A stretch of 64,000 bases of DNA from JAGLOK01 sp963677605. Its GTDB lineage: Bacteria > Bacillota > Clostridia > Christensenellales > UMGS416. A program made the translations under genes and the position numbers. Position 1 is the stretch's first letter; every line of letters begins with the position of its first letter. Below are positions 38,958 to 48,031 of the stretch, piece after piece. The notes beneath the pieces are model-generated. The model was not told where the DNA came from. It was given only the letters and a program-made list of their open reading frames with translations, and searched no databases. The stretch lies in contig CAXXDX010000006.1 of assembly GCA_963677605.2 (NCBI GenBank), positions 1,364,001-1,428,000 of the forward strand, given 5' to 3'.

Positions 38958-40321
38958 AGTATCTTTTTGATTAATCCGAGCTTCTTTTCATACGGCGGGT
39001 AGCGCAGCGGATTGTCAATCAGTTTGTCACGGAACACAACAGAGCGCCTGTGCGAAAATGTCTCAAGGCTGTGCCTGCCGTGATATGCGCCGATGCCCGA
39101 ATGCCCTTTTCCGCCAAACGGCAGATGATGGTTTACAAAGTGCAAAAGCGTGTCGTTTACAACGGCGTCGCCTGACGGTATTGCATTTAAGTATCTTTTC
39201 ACCATTTTATTGTCATTTGAGAAAATGTAGAACGCTAGCGGGGTTTCCATCTCCTGAATTTTTCTTATCATATCATGCGTGTCGCTATACGCTATTATCG
39301 GCAGTATAGGTCCGAATATCTCATCGTGCATAACAGCGTCATCCCACTCCACTTCATCGAGGATTGTGGGTGCGATGTATCTTTCCGCAGGATGCACATG
39401 GCCTCCGACAGCATGAGTCGCTCCGTTTAAAAGCGCCGAGACTTTGCTGAAGTGCTTATCATGTATAATCCTCGGAAAATCCGGGCTGTCTTTTGGTTCT
39501 TCGCCGTAAAACTCGGTTATTGTCTGTCTCATGTTTTCGATTAATTCATCTTTTTTGCTCTCATGAACCACAACAAAGTCCGGCGCGATGCAAGTCTGTC
39601 CCGCGTTTGTAAACTTGCCCCAGCAGATAGACTTTGCTGCTTTTTTTATGTCAGCCGTTTCGTCCACAATAGTCGGGCTTTTGCCGCCCAGCTCCAAAAC
39701 AACAGGCGTCAGATGCTCTGCCGCAGCATGCATTACGATTTTCCCGACGGTCTTTCCACCAGTGAAGAAAATGAAATCAAACCGCTCCTCAAGAAGTGCT
39801 TGGTTGGCTTCTCTGCCGCCCTCTATAACCGCAACATACTCTTCGTCGTATATGCTCTCTATTATATCCTTCATCGCATTTACCGTATGAGGCACATAGC
39901 GCGAAGGCTTTATTACTGCTGTGTTTCCTGCAGCAAGTGAGCCGATAAGCGGGCCTAGAGTCAGCTGCACGGGATAGTTCCACGGAGACATGATAAGAGT
40001 CTGTCCGAAAGGCTCTAGCCTAATTCTGCCGGATGCGTGGAAGGTCGCAAGCGCGCGCGGTACTCTTTTATCCTTCGCCCAGCGTTTTAGCTTTTTTTCA
40101 TACTGCGATATTCCGCCCTTGATGAGCGCAATCTCGCTTGTGTAGCTTTCAAACTCGCTTTTGTTAAAATCCGCTCTTAATGCTGCAAAAAGCATCTCTT
40201 CTTTTTGGGTGAGTGCGTCTTTTAATTTTCTTAGCTGGGTGATTCTAAAGTTTATGTCAAGTGTTTTGCCTGTATCGTAAAATTCTTTTTGTTTTTTAAG
40301 CAGTGCTTTGATGTCTTTCAT
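38954..40321 (-). CDS. Aldehyde dehydrogenase (ALDH3-like)
   Basis: A 455-residue NAD(P)-dependent ALDH of the short class 3/YwdH-like type. Catalytic Cys244 lies in NAGQTCIAPD, the general-base Glu in LELGGKSP near 210, and the binding motif SPWNYP near 112. The hydrophobic C-terminus suggests membrane contact, with fatty or medium-chain aldehydes as likely substrates. It converges on gpsA with overlapping stops. Confidence 0.93.
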   Translation of the reverse strand: MKDIKALLKKQKEFYDTGKTLDINFRITQLRKLKDALTQKEEMLFAALRADFNKSEFESYTSEIALIKGGISQYEKKLKRWAKDKRVPRALATFHASGRIRLEPFGQTLIMSPWNYPVQLTLGPLIGSLAAGNTAVIKPSRYVPHTVNAMKDIIESIYDEEYVAVIEGGREANQALLEERFDFIFFTGGKTVGKIVMHAAAEHLTPVVLELGGKSPTIVDETADIKKAAKSICWGKFTNAGQTCIAPDFVVVHESKKDELIENMRQTITEFYGEEPKDSPDFPRIIHDKHFSKVSALLNGATHAVGGHVHPAERYIAPTILDEVEWDDAVMHDEIFGPILPIIAYSDTHDMIRKIQEMETPLAFYIFSNDNKMVKRYLNAIPSGDAVVNDTLLHFVNHHLPFGGKGHSGIGAYHGRHSLETFSHRRSVVFRDKLIDNPLRYPPYEKKLGLIKKIL

Positions 40322-40383
40322 GGTGCATCCCCTTATATAGTCTAATTAGATTTTAGTATAGTACAGCCTAAGAAGCATGTAAA

Positions 40384-40842
40384 TCAATCATTTGAAAGAA
40401 TTCTGCAGCTTACTACATATTTCGACCGAGTTGCATATACTATCTCGCATTTATCTCCAATATAATGTCTAAAATCAGATTGCATACTTAATGAAGCCAG
40501 AAATTTTTCTCCATCTATAACTGCTCCTCCTTTAGACATTGCTTTGGAGTATTCCACTTCCTGTATTGTCCCACTAAAAAAAGAAAAGTCACAATTTCTA
40601 TAATCTTGATACATAACAAAAGCAGTTATACCTGCATTATCCATAAATGCAAACATAAACGTAACAGACATAACAAAGACAAATAACAATATAAGTATCT
40701 TCCCTATTTTTATTTTGCCTTTCTCTAATCTATTAAATGCACGTATAAATATCACTAAGAAATAAATGCCAAAAATTAGTTCTGGTAAAAACTGTAATGT
40801 ATACTGCATTTTTTCTTTTAGTGACGGTAAAAATGCTGTCAT
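40384..40842 (-). CDS. Two-helix membrane protein, unknown
   Basis: A 152-residue protein with two transmembrane helices (about residues 19-35 and 46-66) and a C-terminal soluble beta-rich domain with YxIGDKCEIVYATRSKYVVSC. I chose the ATG at 40840-40842 because AAGGAG precedes it. No family is recognised. Confidence 0.65.
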   Translation of the reverse strand: MTAFLPSLKEKMQYTLQFLPELIFGIYFLVIFIRAFNRLEKGKIKIGKILILLFVFVMSVTFMFAFMDNAGITAFVMYQDYRNCDFSFFSGTIQEVEYSKAMSKGGAVIDGEKFLASLSMQSDFRHYIGDKCEIVYATRSKYVVSCRILSND

Positions 40843-40909
40843 AGTTCTCCTTCTAGTTAGTCTGCAAATGTTAGATACCAAATATTACAATCATCATACA
40901 CTATCCGCC

Positions 40910-40939
40910 TTGCACACACAACCGAATAAAATGTATAAT
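40910..40939 (+). promoter_or_regulatory. Promoter of the Crp-family regulator
   Basis: -35 TTGCAC (40910-40915), an 18-nt spacer and -10 TATAAT (40934-40939). The start would be near 40946, leaving a very short leader containing only the GAGGTG site. Confidence 0.6.
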
Positions 40940-40955
40940 ACCTATGAGGTGCATT

Positions 40956-41579
40956 ATGCTAAAAATATCAGATAAATTTGAATTCGCAAAAAAGATGAGC
41001 GCCGAGCACATCGAGATGATGGACAGGGCGACAATATATAAAACCATTGAAAAGGGCACGATAATCTCCGGCGACGGAACAAGATGCAATGGAATACCGT
41101 TTGTGATATCCGGAATGCTTAGGCTGTTTCGCATATCCGACACTGGGCGCGAAATGACGCTTTATACAATTAAACCCGGTCAGGTGTGCATTATGGCAGC
41201 TATCTGCGTCATGGGACATTTGGATTATGACTTTATGGTGGAAGCTGAAAGCGAGTGCTCGCTTGCCGTGGTATCTCCTGACAGATTCCGCAAACTCATG
41301 GATGCATCCGAGCCTTTTAAAGAATTTATTTTTCAGATGATGGCAAACAGACTTCTTGATTCAATTAACAAAATCGAGTCGGTAAATTTCGTAAGCATCG
41401 AACAGCGCATTAAATCATATCTGCAACAGCACTCCGGAGATGACGGCACGCTTAAAGTCACTCACGAGCAGATAGCCGTGGAACTTGGAAGCTCGCGGGA
41501 AGTCATAAGCCGCAATCTTAAAAAGCTGGCGGAAGAAGGCGAAATCATCCAGATGCGGGGAAAAATAAAGCTGGTTTAA
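40956..41579 (+). CDS. Crp/Fnr-family transcriptional regulator
   Basis: A 207-residue regulator with an N-terminal cyclic-nucleotide-binding-type beta barrel and a C-terminal winged HTH (VTHEQIAVELGSSREVISRNLKKL, about residues 160-183). Isolated cysteines near the barrel (RCNGIP, CIMAAICVMG) do not form an FNR-type N-terminal cluster. GAGGTG precedes the ATG at 40956; an ATG four codons upstream is less well placed. The ligand is unknown. No target gene is adjacent. Confidence 0.92.
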   Translation: MLKISDKFEFAKKMSAEHIEMMDRATIYKTIEKGTIISGDGTRCNGIPFVISGMLRLFRISDTGREMTLYTIKPGQVCIMAAICVMGHLDYDFMVEAESECSLAVVSPDRFRKLMDASEPFKEFIFQMMANRLLDSINKIESVNFVSIEQRIKSYLQQHSGDDGTLKVTHEQIAVELGSSREVISRNLKKLAEEGEIIQMRGKIKLV

Positions 41580-41608
41580 CAGTAATTTATTACTTAACAA
41601 ATTCACTC

Positions 41609-41632
41609 CAGACGCTTAGGCGTCTGTTTCTT
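41609..41632 (+). terminator. Terminator of the Crp-family gene
   Basis: CAGACGC / GCGTCTG stem with TTAG loop and a T-rich tail. Confidence 0.85.
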
Positions 41633-41699
41633 TATGTTTTTCCACCAAAGTATTATAAATACGCTAATCCAAAAGGAAGAAATAAGAATTAATCACTGC

Positions 41700-43180
41700 G
41701 TAAACTCAAGGAGTACGGGGGAGCGCAGCGACACCGCCGAAAGAAACTAAAAAAAATTCCTCGCCAGTGGTCAGTTCGCTAAAAATCTAAAGTTTCTGCG
41801 AGGATTAAGGAGGTTTGATAAAAAAGAAGTACGACAGTGGTTTCTGCTCCGCAAATCGCTACTTAGGCAGTTTTCTTTGCCTTGGGTACGCTCCGCTTGG
41901 TTTCCACTTTGTGTGGACAAAGTGGAGCAAAACCGCAACCGCATGACATAAAGAAATTTATTAATAAATTTCTTACGCTAAATAGAAAAAAGCAGATTGA
42001 TAAAAGGAATGGGTTGCATTTCTTTTTGCTTTATTTTGGTAGAGCGCACTGCGGTGCTGAAGATTGATTAAAAATGCGGGGGAGCGAAGCGACGTCGCCG
42101 AAAAAAAGAAAAAAAGAATCCCAGCTTCAGCGTAGTTTATAAAAACATCAAAAGTATGAAAGCGTTCAGTGTAAATAGTTGAATAAAATGCAATGAGAAA
42201 CTGTTTTCTGCTCCGCAAATCGTTTCTTGGACAGTTTTCTTTGCCTTGGGTACGCTGCCGCTTGGCCCTACTTTGTACGACAAAGTAAGTTGAGGTATAA
42301 AGAGACTTACTGATAATAGTAGGTTTGCTTTTTCCAGTGTGTAGCGTTATTAGGTTTTGTACCAAAACCTTTGCAAAACCACTCCCCGACAGGCGTAAAG
42401 TAATTTTCTCGAAAATTACGTGTGACGTTTATAATTACTATTTGCTTGTATAGCGACGATGACAAAGGAGCTTGTTCCCTGCGTCATCGTGCGACTATCG
42501 AGGCTCGCAACCCCTAAACAAAGTGTGTCTTTTCGCTGCGCAATAACTCAACTTCATTTCTTTTGCTTAGCTTACGGTTTTAGAAAGCTTGGGTGGTATT
42601 AGGTAATATGATTAACAGTGTGGGGAACGAAGCGACGTTGCCGAAAAAAATAAAAAAATTTTCCTCGCCAGTGGTTGGTTTGCAAAAAGGCAGAAGTTTC
42701 TGCGAGGACTTGCTATGCATGTAAAAAGATATAATCCAATGGCTTCTGGAGTGGCTTGTTAAATAAATTGTAATAAGATAAATTTTTCTGCTCCGCAAAA
42801 CAAAGCTGAGCAATAATCTCTTACTGAATAACGCTCCGCTAAGGGAACCTTTTTTAATAACCTCAACTTTTCTATTCTACAATATGAATACTCATAGTGC
42901 TAGCACTATTGCAGTTCATATTCGCCTATAATCTTTATTCTTAAAAGAAACAGAGCAAAGTTTTGTTACAAAACTTTTTTAAAAACGCGAACGCCATGAG
43001 CCGTTTTCTTTTCAGCCGAATGCTTTTGCAAACTGGCTCAAGGGTTCGCATCTCTTTTTGCTGAGCTTTTTGTGCGCAGTAATTTAGCTTTATTTCTTTT
43101 GCTTAGCTTATGGTTTTAGAAAGCTTGGGTGGTATTAGGTAATATGATTAACAGTGCGGGGAACGAAGCGAAGATGACTT
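41700..43180. repeat. Noncoding modular repeat cluster B
   Basis: A 1.5 kb stretch without a credible gene, made of the same modules as the 34.4-35.6 kb cluster but mostly in the opposite orientation. Visible parts are CCTCGC...GCGAGG blocks (41758-41804 and 42662-42708), TTCTGCTCCGCAAA blocks, hairpins at 41904-41925 and 42269-42287 next to the reverse complement of GCCAAGCGGCAGCG, a stem-loop near 42454-42494, and a 77-nt direct repeat (42558-42634 and 43094-43171). The piece 42981-43130 is a near-identical inverted copy of 34715-34869. Short open frames here are not supported by ribosome sites or homology. Confidence 0.8.
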
Positions 43181-43303
43181 AGAAGAAAATCCCACTAGAA
43201 ATAATTCAAATCTTGATGCGAGAAAATCGGAAAGTAATAAAGGCTGATGAAGATTAAAATTGTTATTACAGAAAGTGTGGAACATAATCATACATAAAAT
43301 TGT

Positions 43304-43331
43304 ACAGACCCTTCAAAATTAAGGGTCTGTT
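43304..43331 (-). terminator. Terminator hairpin after the secreted protein gene
   Basis: CAGACCCTT / AAGGGTCTG stem with an AT loop, about 90 nt after the stop on the minus strand. Confidence 0.7.
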
Positions 43332-43421
43332 GTACATAAAGTAGTTGTTTTTTAGGTTTTGAAACAAATTTTATCTTCTTATCATTTATTATGCTTTTCC
43401 TAGAATGATTTTAAAAGATGT

Positions 43422-44042
43422 TTAATAATATGCATTTGTAAAATGCCACATACTAAATACATTTACATAGCCAGTTTTAGTACCAACCAAGTATGTAACA
43501 ATTCCAGATCCTGGTACATATTGTTCATAGTACTTTTTTTCCACAACTTTGTACTTATAATAACAAGGTCGATATTTAGCTATTTTTGTAGTATTAGCAG
43601 GAACAAAAAACGAAGTACCACTACCAAATGAATAGCTTTTAGAGCTACCTACTGTTACTCCTAAATCAATACCTGCTAGCAATGGGTTAAATAACTCGCC
43701 AGATAAAGTAGCTGTAAATGAATTGTTGTAGGTTTGATTATAAGTATAGTTAAAAGTCGCTGTTGATCCATCAGGACCACCGTCATATAATGCCCCATTT
43801 CTCCAAGAACCATATAATAACGAACCTCTAGTGTAAGTTCTTGTATATGTAGTTACATAGCCTTTAGTCGTATTTTCTTTTTGTGTAATTGTAAATTCTT
43901 CTTGAGGTAATTTAACTTGTTCTGAATAATTACCAATAACTTTTTCTGAAGAGTTATTGTCTAAAGCCAGTGCACTAGTTGATAGAGAGAAGATTGTTAA
44001 CAGACATAGTGAAATACTTAGTATCTTTTTACTTTTTTTCAT
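43422..44042 (-). CDS. Secreted beta-rich protein of unknown function
   Basis: A 206-residue protein with a clear signal peptide (about residues 1-27, cut near ALALDN). The mature part is rich in Thr, Ser, Tyr and Gly in alternating patterns typical of beta sheet. The middle segment ATLSGELFNPLLAGIDLGVT, then SSKSYSFGSG and VPANTTKIAKYRPCYYKYKV, recalls the glycine/serine-rich strands of secreted beta-pore proteins, but I cannot assign it. The ATG at 44040-44042 has AAAGGAG upstream. The island is AT-rich compared with its neighbours and flanked by repeat clusters, which fits acquired DNA. Confidence 0.65.
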   Translation of the reverse strand: MKKSKKILSISLCLLTIFSLSTSALALDNNSSEKVIGNYSEQVKLPQEEFTITQKENTTKGYVTTYTRTYTRGSLLYGSWRNGALYDGGPDGSTATFNYTYNQTYNNSFTATLSGELFNPLLAGIDLGVTVGSSKSYSFGSGTSFFVPANTTKIAKYRPCYYKYKVVEKKYYEQYVPGSGIVTYLVGTKTGYVNVFSMWHFTNAYY

Positions 44043-44170
44043 AATGATCTCCTTTAGTGTAAAGTATGTGCAACACATGTGTAACGTTATTGTAACATAT
44101 TATAGTAAATATTGTCAAATATATTAATATATGATAATATATTATATAAATACATATCGAAAGGTTTTAT

Positions 44171-44404
44171 ATGAAAAAACTAATTATTGGACTAGCATCA
44201 ATATATGCTTCATTCACTTTTTTAATAGCTTCACGTTTTTTATACTATTTAGAGTTTCCTGAATATGATAGATTGCAAGTGAGTGATTTTTCAATTTGGA
44301 TGTCGCATATACCTTTTATGATTTTATTAGTTATTTATGTTCCACTAATAATAGGAATATGTTTTCTTATTTCATATATAAAAGATAAGAGGAAACAAAA
44401 ATAG
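44171..44404 (+). CDS. Small two-helix membrane protein
   Basis: A 77-residue protein with helices at about residues 4-24 and 48-70 and a basic tail. AAAGG precedes the ATG. It diverges from the secreted protein gene across a 128-nt AT-rich gap. No family is recognised. It could be a partner of the secreted protein, by position only. Confidence 0.6.
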   Translation: MKKLIIGLASIYASFTFLIASRFLYYLEFPEYDRLQVSDFSIWMSHIPFMILLVIYVPLIIGICFLISYIKDKRKQK

Positions 44405-44439
44405 TTTGTGAATACAGTTATTTCAATTAAGTTATTGGA

Positions 44440-44610
44440 ATACACTGCGATATGAAAATAAACAAACTCACCGACAGGCGAAATGGGGCACTGGGGCGAA
44501 GCCCCAGTAAAGTCCCAGCTTCTGCGATGCTAAGTAAATTAACTAAAGTTTGAAAGCGTTCGGGGTGGTTGGTTTTATAAAAGACGCTTAAAAATCCCTT
44601 GTTATTACAT
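44440..44610. repeat. Small copy of the modular repeat (cluster C)
   Basis: CCGACAGGCGAAATGGGGC at about 44471 is the reverse complement of a piece at 34673-34691. TCCCAGCTTC, then GAAAGCGTTC, matches the block at 42118-42160. No gene. Confidence 0.6.
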
Positions 44611-44746
44611 AAACTCCTTCATAAAAAATAAAATTATAATATTTTTTCTTATTGTAACTTTGTCACTGAAGCACCCTTTCTTTTTTGTTATCCTACAAAT
44701 ACAAAATAAACTTCATGCGTAAAAACTGCTGGAAAGGAAGATAATC

Positions 44747-45070
44747 ATGGCAAAAAATATTACACTTCAAAACTTCGAACAGGAAGTCTTAAACTCAGAC
44801 AAACCAGTCCTTCTCGACTTCTGGGCAGAATGGTGCGGCCCCTGCCGTATGCTGACTCCCATACTTGAAAAGCTTCAGGGAGAAATCGGCGAAGATGCTG
44901 TAATCGGCAAAGTAAATGTGGATGTTGAACGCGAGCTTGCTCAGAAATTCGGCGTAATGAGCATACCGTCAGTATTCGTAATGAAAGGCGGCAGAGTTGT
45001 GGATTCTGCAGTCGGAGTACGTCAGCCGGCACATTATAAATCAATGATAGACAAAGCAGGCGATGCATAA
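44747..45070 (+). CDS. trxA: Thioredoxin
   Basis: A 107-residue thioredoxin with active site WCGPC (Cys30, Cys33) and the cis-Pro in SIPSVF. It is cytoplasmic and reduces protein disulfides. A GGAAAGGAAG site precedes the ATG. Its stop overlaps the start of the rhodanese lipoprotein gene by one base, the first of three tightly linked redox genes. Confidence 0.96.
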   Translation: MAKNITLQNFEQEVLNSDKPVLLDFWAEWCGPCRMLTPILEKLQGEIGEDAVIGKVNVDVERELAQKFGVMSIPSVFVMKGGRVVDSAVGVRQPAHYKSMIDKAGDA

Positions 45071-45507
45071 TGAAAAAACGCGTAATAATCTCAGCACTTG
45101 CTGCAGCCGCAGCAGCGCTAATGATATTTACATCCTGTACGCCGAACGAAACAACTGCTGATGTTGCCGAAGAAACGGCGGCTCAAGCTTCCGAAAAAGC
45201 CGAGATAATCCACAACAGTCCCGAAGAGTTTGAGGCAGCGATGGAGGGTGACTACCTTCTTCTGGATGTAAGGACTAAAGCTGAATTTGACCAGGATCAC
45301 ATCGGTTATCCGACTCTTATTCCCGTGGACGAACTAGGTTCACACCTCAGCGAAATAGAAGAGTTTAAGGATAAACCCGTGCTTGTATACTGCAGAAGCG
45401 GAAACAGAAGCGTTACCGCATCCAACATACTTATTTCAAACGGCTTTACCGAGGTTCACAATCTTGTGGGCGGAATAGGCGCATGGAACGCCTACAAAGG
45501 TAAGTAG
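45070..45507 (+). CDS. Rhodanese-domain lipoprotein
   Basis: A 145-residue lipoprotein. The lipobox is IFTSC (Cys23), followed by a short Ala/Glu linker and a rhodanese domain (about 50-143) with active-site loop YCRSGNRS (Cys near 114). It would carry or transfer sulfane sulfur on the outer face of the membrane. It is translationally coupled to thioredoxin upstream, and a ferredoxin gene follows 3 nt downstream. Confidence 0.93.
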   Translation: MKKRVIISALAAAAAALMIFTSCTPNETTADVAEETAAQASEKAEIIHNSPEEFEAAMEGDYLLLDVRTKAEFDQDHIGYPTLIPVDELGSHLSEIEEFKDKPVLVYCRSGNRSVTASNILISNGFTEVHNLVGGIGAWNAYKGK

Positions 45508-45510
45508 CCT

Positions 45511-45693
45511 ATGGGGATATATGTTAACAAAGCAAGGTGTCCTCAAAACCACCCGTGTCCAGCCGTAATGGTATGTCCGGTTGGGGCTCTTTCTCAGGAA
45601 GGCTACGGCGCACCTACAATTGACAACGACAAATGTATAGACTGCGGAAAATGCACAAACTTCTGTCCGACAGGCGCACTTGTACTCGAGTGA
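45511..45693 (+). CDS. Small 4Fe-4S ferredoxin-like protein
   Basis: A 60-residue protein with one standard cluster motif, CIDCGKCTNFCP (residues ~43-54), and a variant first motif, CPQNHPCPAVMVCP, whose spacing (C-x5-C-x5-C) is unlike the normal CxxCxxC. It may bind one or two clusters. It ends the trx-rhodanese operon, followed by a perfect palindromic terminator. Confidence 0.88.
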   Translation: MGIYVNKARCPQNHPCPAVMVCPVGALSQEGYGAPTIDNDKCIDCGKCTNFCPTGALVLE

Positions 45694-45714
45694 GACAATC
45701 GCCTAAATAATATT

Positions 45715-45742
45715 AAACCCGATTCATATGAATCGGGTTTTT
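45715..45742. terminator. Perfect palindromic terminator
   Basis: AAACCCGATTCAT pairs with ATGAATCGGGTTT, with more T on the right. It ends the trx operon and the convergent GNAT gene. Confidence 0.88.
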
Positions 45743-45748
45743 AGCATT

Positions 45749-46213
45749 TTATATGTTTAAATACATGTCATCGTTTGATTCTTTGAATCCAAACTTTTCA
45801 TAAAGCGGCTTTCCGGCATCGGTAGCATTCAGCAGAACTTTCGAGCATCCCCAGGTTTTAGCCTCATCTATAATTTTTGAAAACAACGCCTTTGCAATCC
45901 CCTTTTTTCTGTACTCCGGCTTTGTATACATGTTCTGAATGTACGCTGCTTTGCCATTAGGGCATGAATTGTTGGGCGGAATTTTGTAAAAGCACAATCC
46001 GCTTGTTGCAATAATTTTGCCGCCTTCTTTTGCAACCCATGCAGCAAAGCTTTTTTCTTTAAATGCGGCTTTGAAGTACTTCTTATTCGCTTGCTTGAGC
46101 TCGTCCACAGTTTTTTGATCCATAGCCGTCAGCTCACTTAAAAACTCTAAGCGAAGACTTGCCAGCATCTCAATGTCATCCGCCTCCGCTCTGGTATAAA
46201 TAATATTACTCAA
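45749..46213 (-). CDS. GNAT-family N-acetyltransferase
   Basis: A 154-residue GNAT domain with IQNMYTKPEYRKKGIAKALF as beta4 and acetyl-CoA loop, and PLYEKFGFKESNDDMYL at the end. It lies 6 nt downstream of pyruvate kinase on the same strand. The substrate is unknown. Confidence 0.87.
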   Translation of the reverse strand: MSNIIYTRAEADDIEMLASLRLEFLSELTAMDQKTVDELKQANKKYFKAAFKEKSFAAWVAKEGGKIIATSGLCFYKIPPNNSCPNGKAAYIQNMYTKPEYRKKGIAKALFSKIIDEAKTWGCSKVLLNATDAGKPLYEKFGFKESNDDMYLNI

Positions 46214-46219
46214 ACTATG

Positions 46220-47974
46220 TTATATTCCTTTCACAACTCCGCTGTATACTATGCCGTGCCTTGCGTCAACCGTTACAGTCGTTCCGGATTTTAAGATATC
46301 CGTTGCATTTTTAGCCCCGCAGATAACTGGTATTTCAAGCGTCAGGCCAACAATCGCGGCATGAGTCGTGCTGCCCGTCTCTTCAACGATTACTGCGCTC
46401 GCTTTTTTCATGATGCTTAAAATCGCATTGTCGGTGCTGGGCATGACCAGTATCTGTCCATCCTCGAAGCTGTCCATAACATCAGCATTTTTCTTGCCGA
46501 CGCACAGCCTTCCGCTGGCAGACAGACCGTTTATGCCATCGCCTTTTACAAGCACGTTTCCTACGATATGCACCTTCAATATGTTTGTGGTTCCCGAGAT
46601 TCCTAGCGGCACGCCGGCAGTAATAGTTACTATGTCGCCGTGGCTTACAAGCCCTGTTTGAAGCGCAAGCTCCACAGCGTGCTCAAACAGCTCGTCGGTG
46701 CTGGGCTTCACTTCACTCATTATGGGAAGAATTCCCCAGGAAAGCGCGAGTTCATAGCACGTCTTTTTGTCCGTAGCGCAAGTTATAATCGGGCATGCGG
46801 GCCTAAAGCTTGACACCATGCGCGCAGTGTATCCGCTTCGGGTTACGGTGATTATCGCAGCAGCGCCCAAATCGTGCGCCGTCATACATGTGGCGTGGGA
46901 TATTGCATTTGTTACATTCTTTGCCTCGTCAGGCCTTAGGTTTCTGAAGTTTTCCATATAGTCTATGTCGTCTTCGGCGGTTTCTGCTATTCTCGACATG
47001 GTCTTAAGGCTTTCAATGGGGTACTTGCCTATCGCGGTTTCTCCGGACAGCATTATCGCGCTGGTTCCGTCATACACAGCGTTTGCAACATCCGTCGCCT
47101 CTGCTCTTGTCGGACGCGGATTGTGCGTCATGGATTCAAGCATCTGTGTAGCTGTTATAACTTTCTTTCCTGCGCGGTAGCACTTTTCTATCAGCTCTTT
47201 TTGTATGCGGGGAAGCTCTTCAAATGGAATCTCAACTCCCATGTCGCCGCGGGCAACCATTATGCCGTCGGAAACCTTCAGGATTTCATCTATATTGTTT
47301 ACGCCGTCCTGATTTTCAATCTTTGAGATAATCTGAATCTTGCTTCCGCCGTTTTTCTCCAAAACGTTTTTAACGTCCAACACATCCATCGCGCTTCTTG
47401 CAAATGACACAGCGATGAAGTCAACATCCTGCTCGATGGCGAAAATCAAATCTTTTTTGTCCTGCTCGCTTACAAATGGCATGCTCAGCTTAACTCCGGG
47501 GACGTTTGCCGCCTTGCGGTTTGAAACAGGCCCTCCGTTTATTACTTTGCATATGATGTCGCTGCCTTCGATAGCTTTTACCTTAAGCTCAATAAGACCG
47601 TCATCAATTAATATGCGGTCATTTAAATTAACATCATCGGGAAGACCTTTATAGTTAATGTGCGCTTTTTCGGAAGTACCCTCAGCTTCATCGGTAGTGA
47701 GTGTGAACATAGCTCCCGCTTTGAGCTCGGTTTTTCCGTTTTTAAATGTTCCCAGGCGAATTTCCGGACCTTTTGTGTCCAGCAAAAGCCCTACTGGAAG
47801 CCCCAGCTCATCGCGCACCTGTTTGAATGTCGCAATGCGCTTTGCATGGCTTTCATGTGTTTCATGGCTGAAATTAAGCCGCGCTACATTCATGCCGTTT
47901 TGCATAAGAGAGCGCATCATTTCCTTGCTGTCGGTAGCAGGCCCTATTGTGCATATAATCTTTGTTTTCCGCAT
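46220..47974 (-). CDS. pyk: Pyruvate kinase with C-terminal PEP-utilizing domain
   Basis: Last step of glycolysis, PEP plus ADP to pyruvate plus ATP. The 584-residue protein has the catalytic barrel (RLNFSHE near 33; ARGDMGVEIP near 240; ITATQMLESM near 270), the C domain, and an extra C-terminal PEP-utilizer swivel domain (about 475-584) with GSTTHAAIVG. That extended form is typical of Bacillus/Clostridium enzymes. It lies 57 nt after the AEC transporter gene. Confidence 0.96.
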   Translation of the reverse strand: MRKTKIICTIGPATDSKEMMRSLMQNGMNVARLNFSHETHESHAKRIATFKQVRDELGLPVGLLLDTKGPEIRLGTFKNGKTELKAGAMFTLTTDEAEGTSEKAHINYKGLPDDVNLNDRILIDDGLIELKVKAIEGSDIICKVINGGPVSNRKAANVPGVKLSMPFVSEQDKKDLIFAIEQDVDFIAVSFARSAMDVLDVKNVLEKNGGSKIQIISKIENQDGVNNIDEILKVSDGIMVARGDMGVEIPFEELPRIQKELIEKCYRAGKKVITATQMLESMTHNPRPTRAEATDVANAVYDGTSAIMLSGETAIGKYPIESLKTMSRIAETAEDDIDYMENFRNLRPDEAKNVTNAISHATCMTAHDLGAAAIITVTRSGYTARMVSSFRPACPIITCATDKKTCYELALSWGILPIMSEVKPSTDELFEHAVELALQTGLVSHGDIVTITAGVPLGISGTTNILKVHIVGNVLVKGDGINGLSASGRLCVGKKNADVMDSFEDGQILVMPSTDNAILSIMKKASAVIVEETGSTTHAAIVGLTLEIPVICGAKNATDILKSGTTVTVDARHGIVYSGVVKGI

Positions 47975-48031
47975 AATTTCACCTCAATTACAATTATATA
48001 CTTTTATCTTTCGGCAAACAAGAATTTGATT

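Noticed and set aside
41973..42813. Minus-strand frames of 130 and 77 codons in the repeat cluster
   Set aside because: No ribosome site, no domain, and the same sequence in other repeat copies is broken.
34430..43180. CRISPR array, integron attC array, retron or DGR as explanation of the repeats
   Set aside because: No regular short direct repeat/spacer pattern, no integrase, reverse transcriptase or template repeat was seen in the window.
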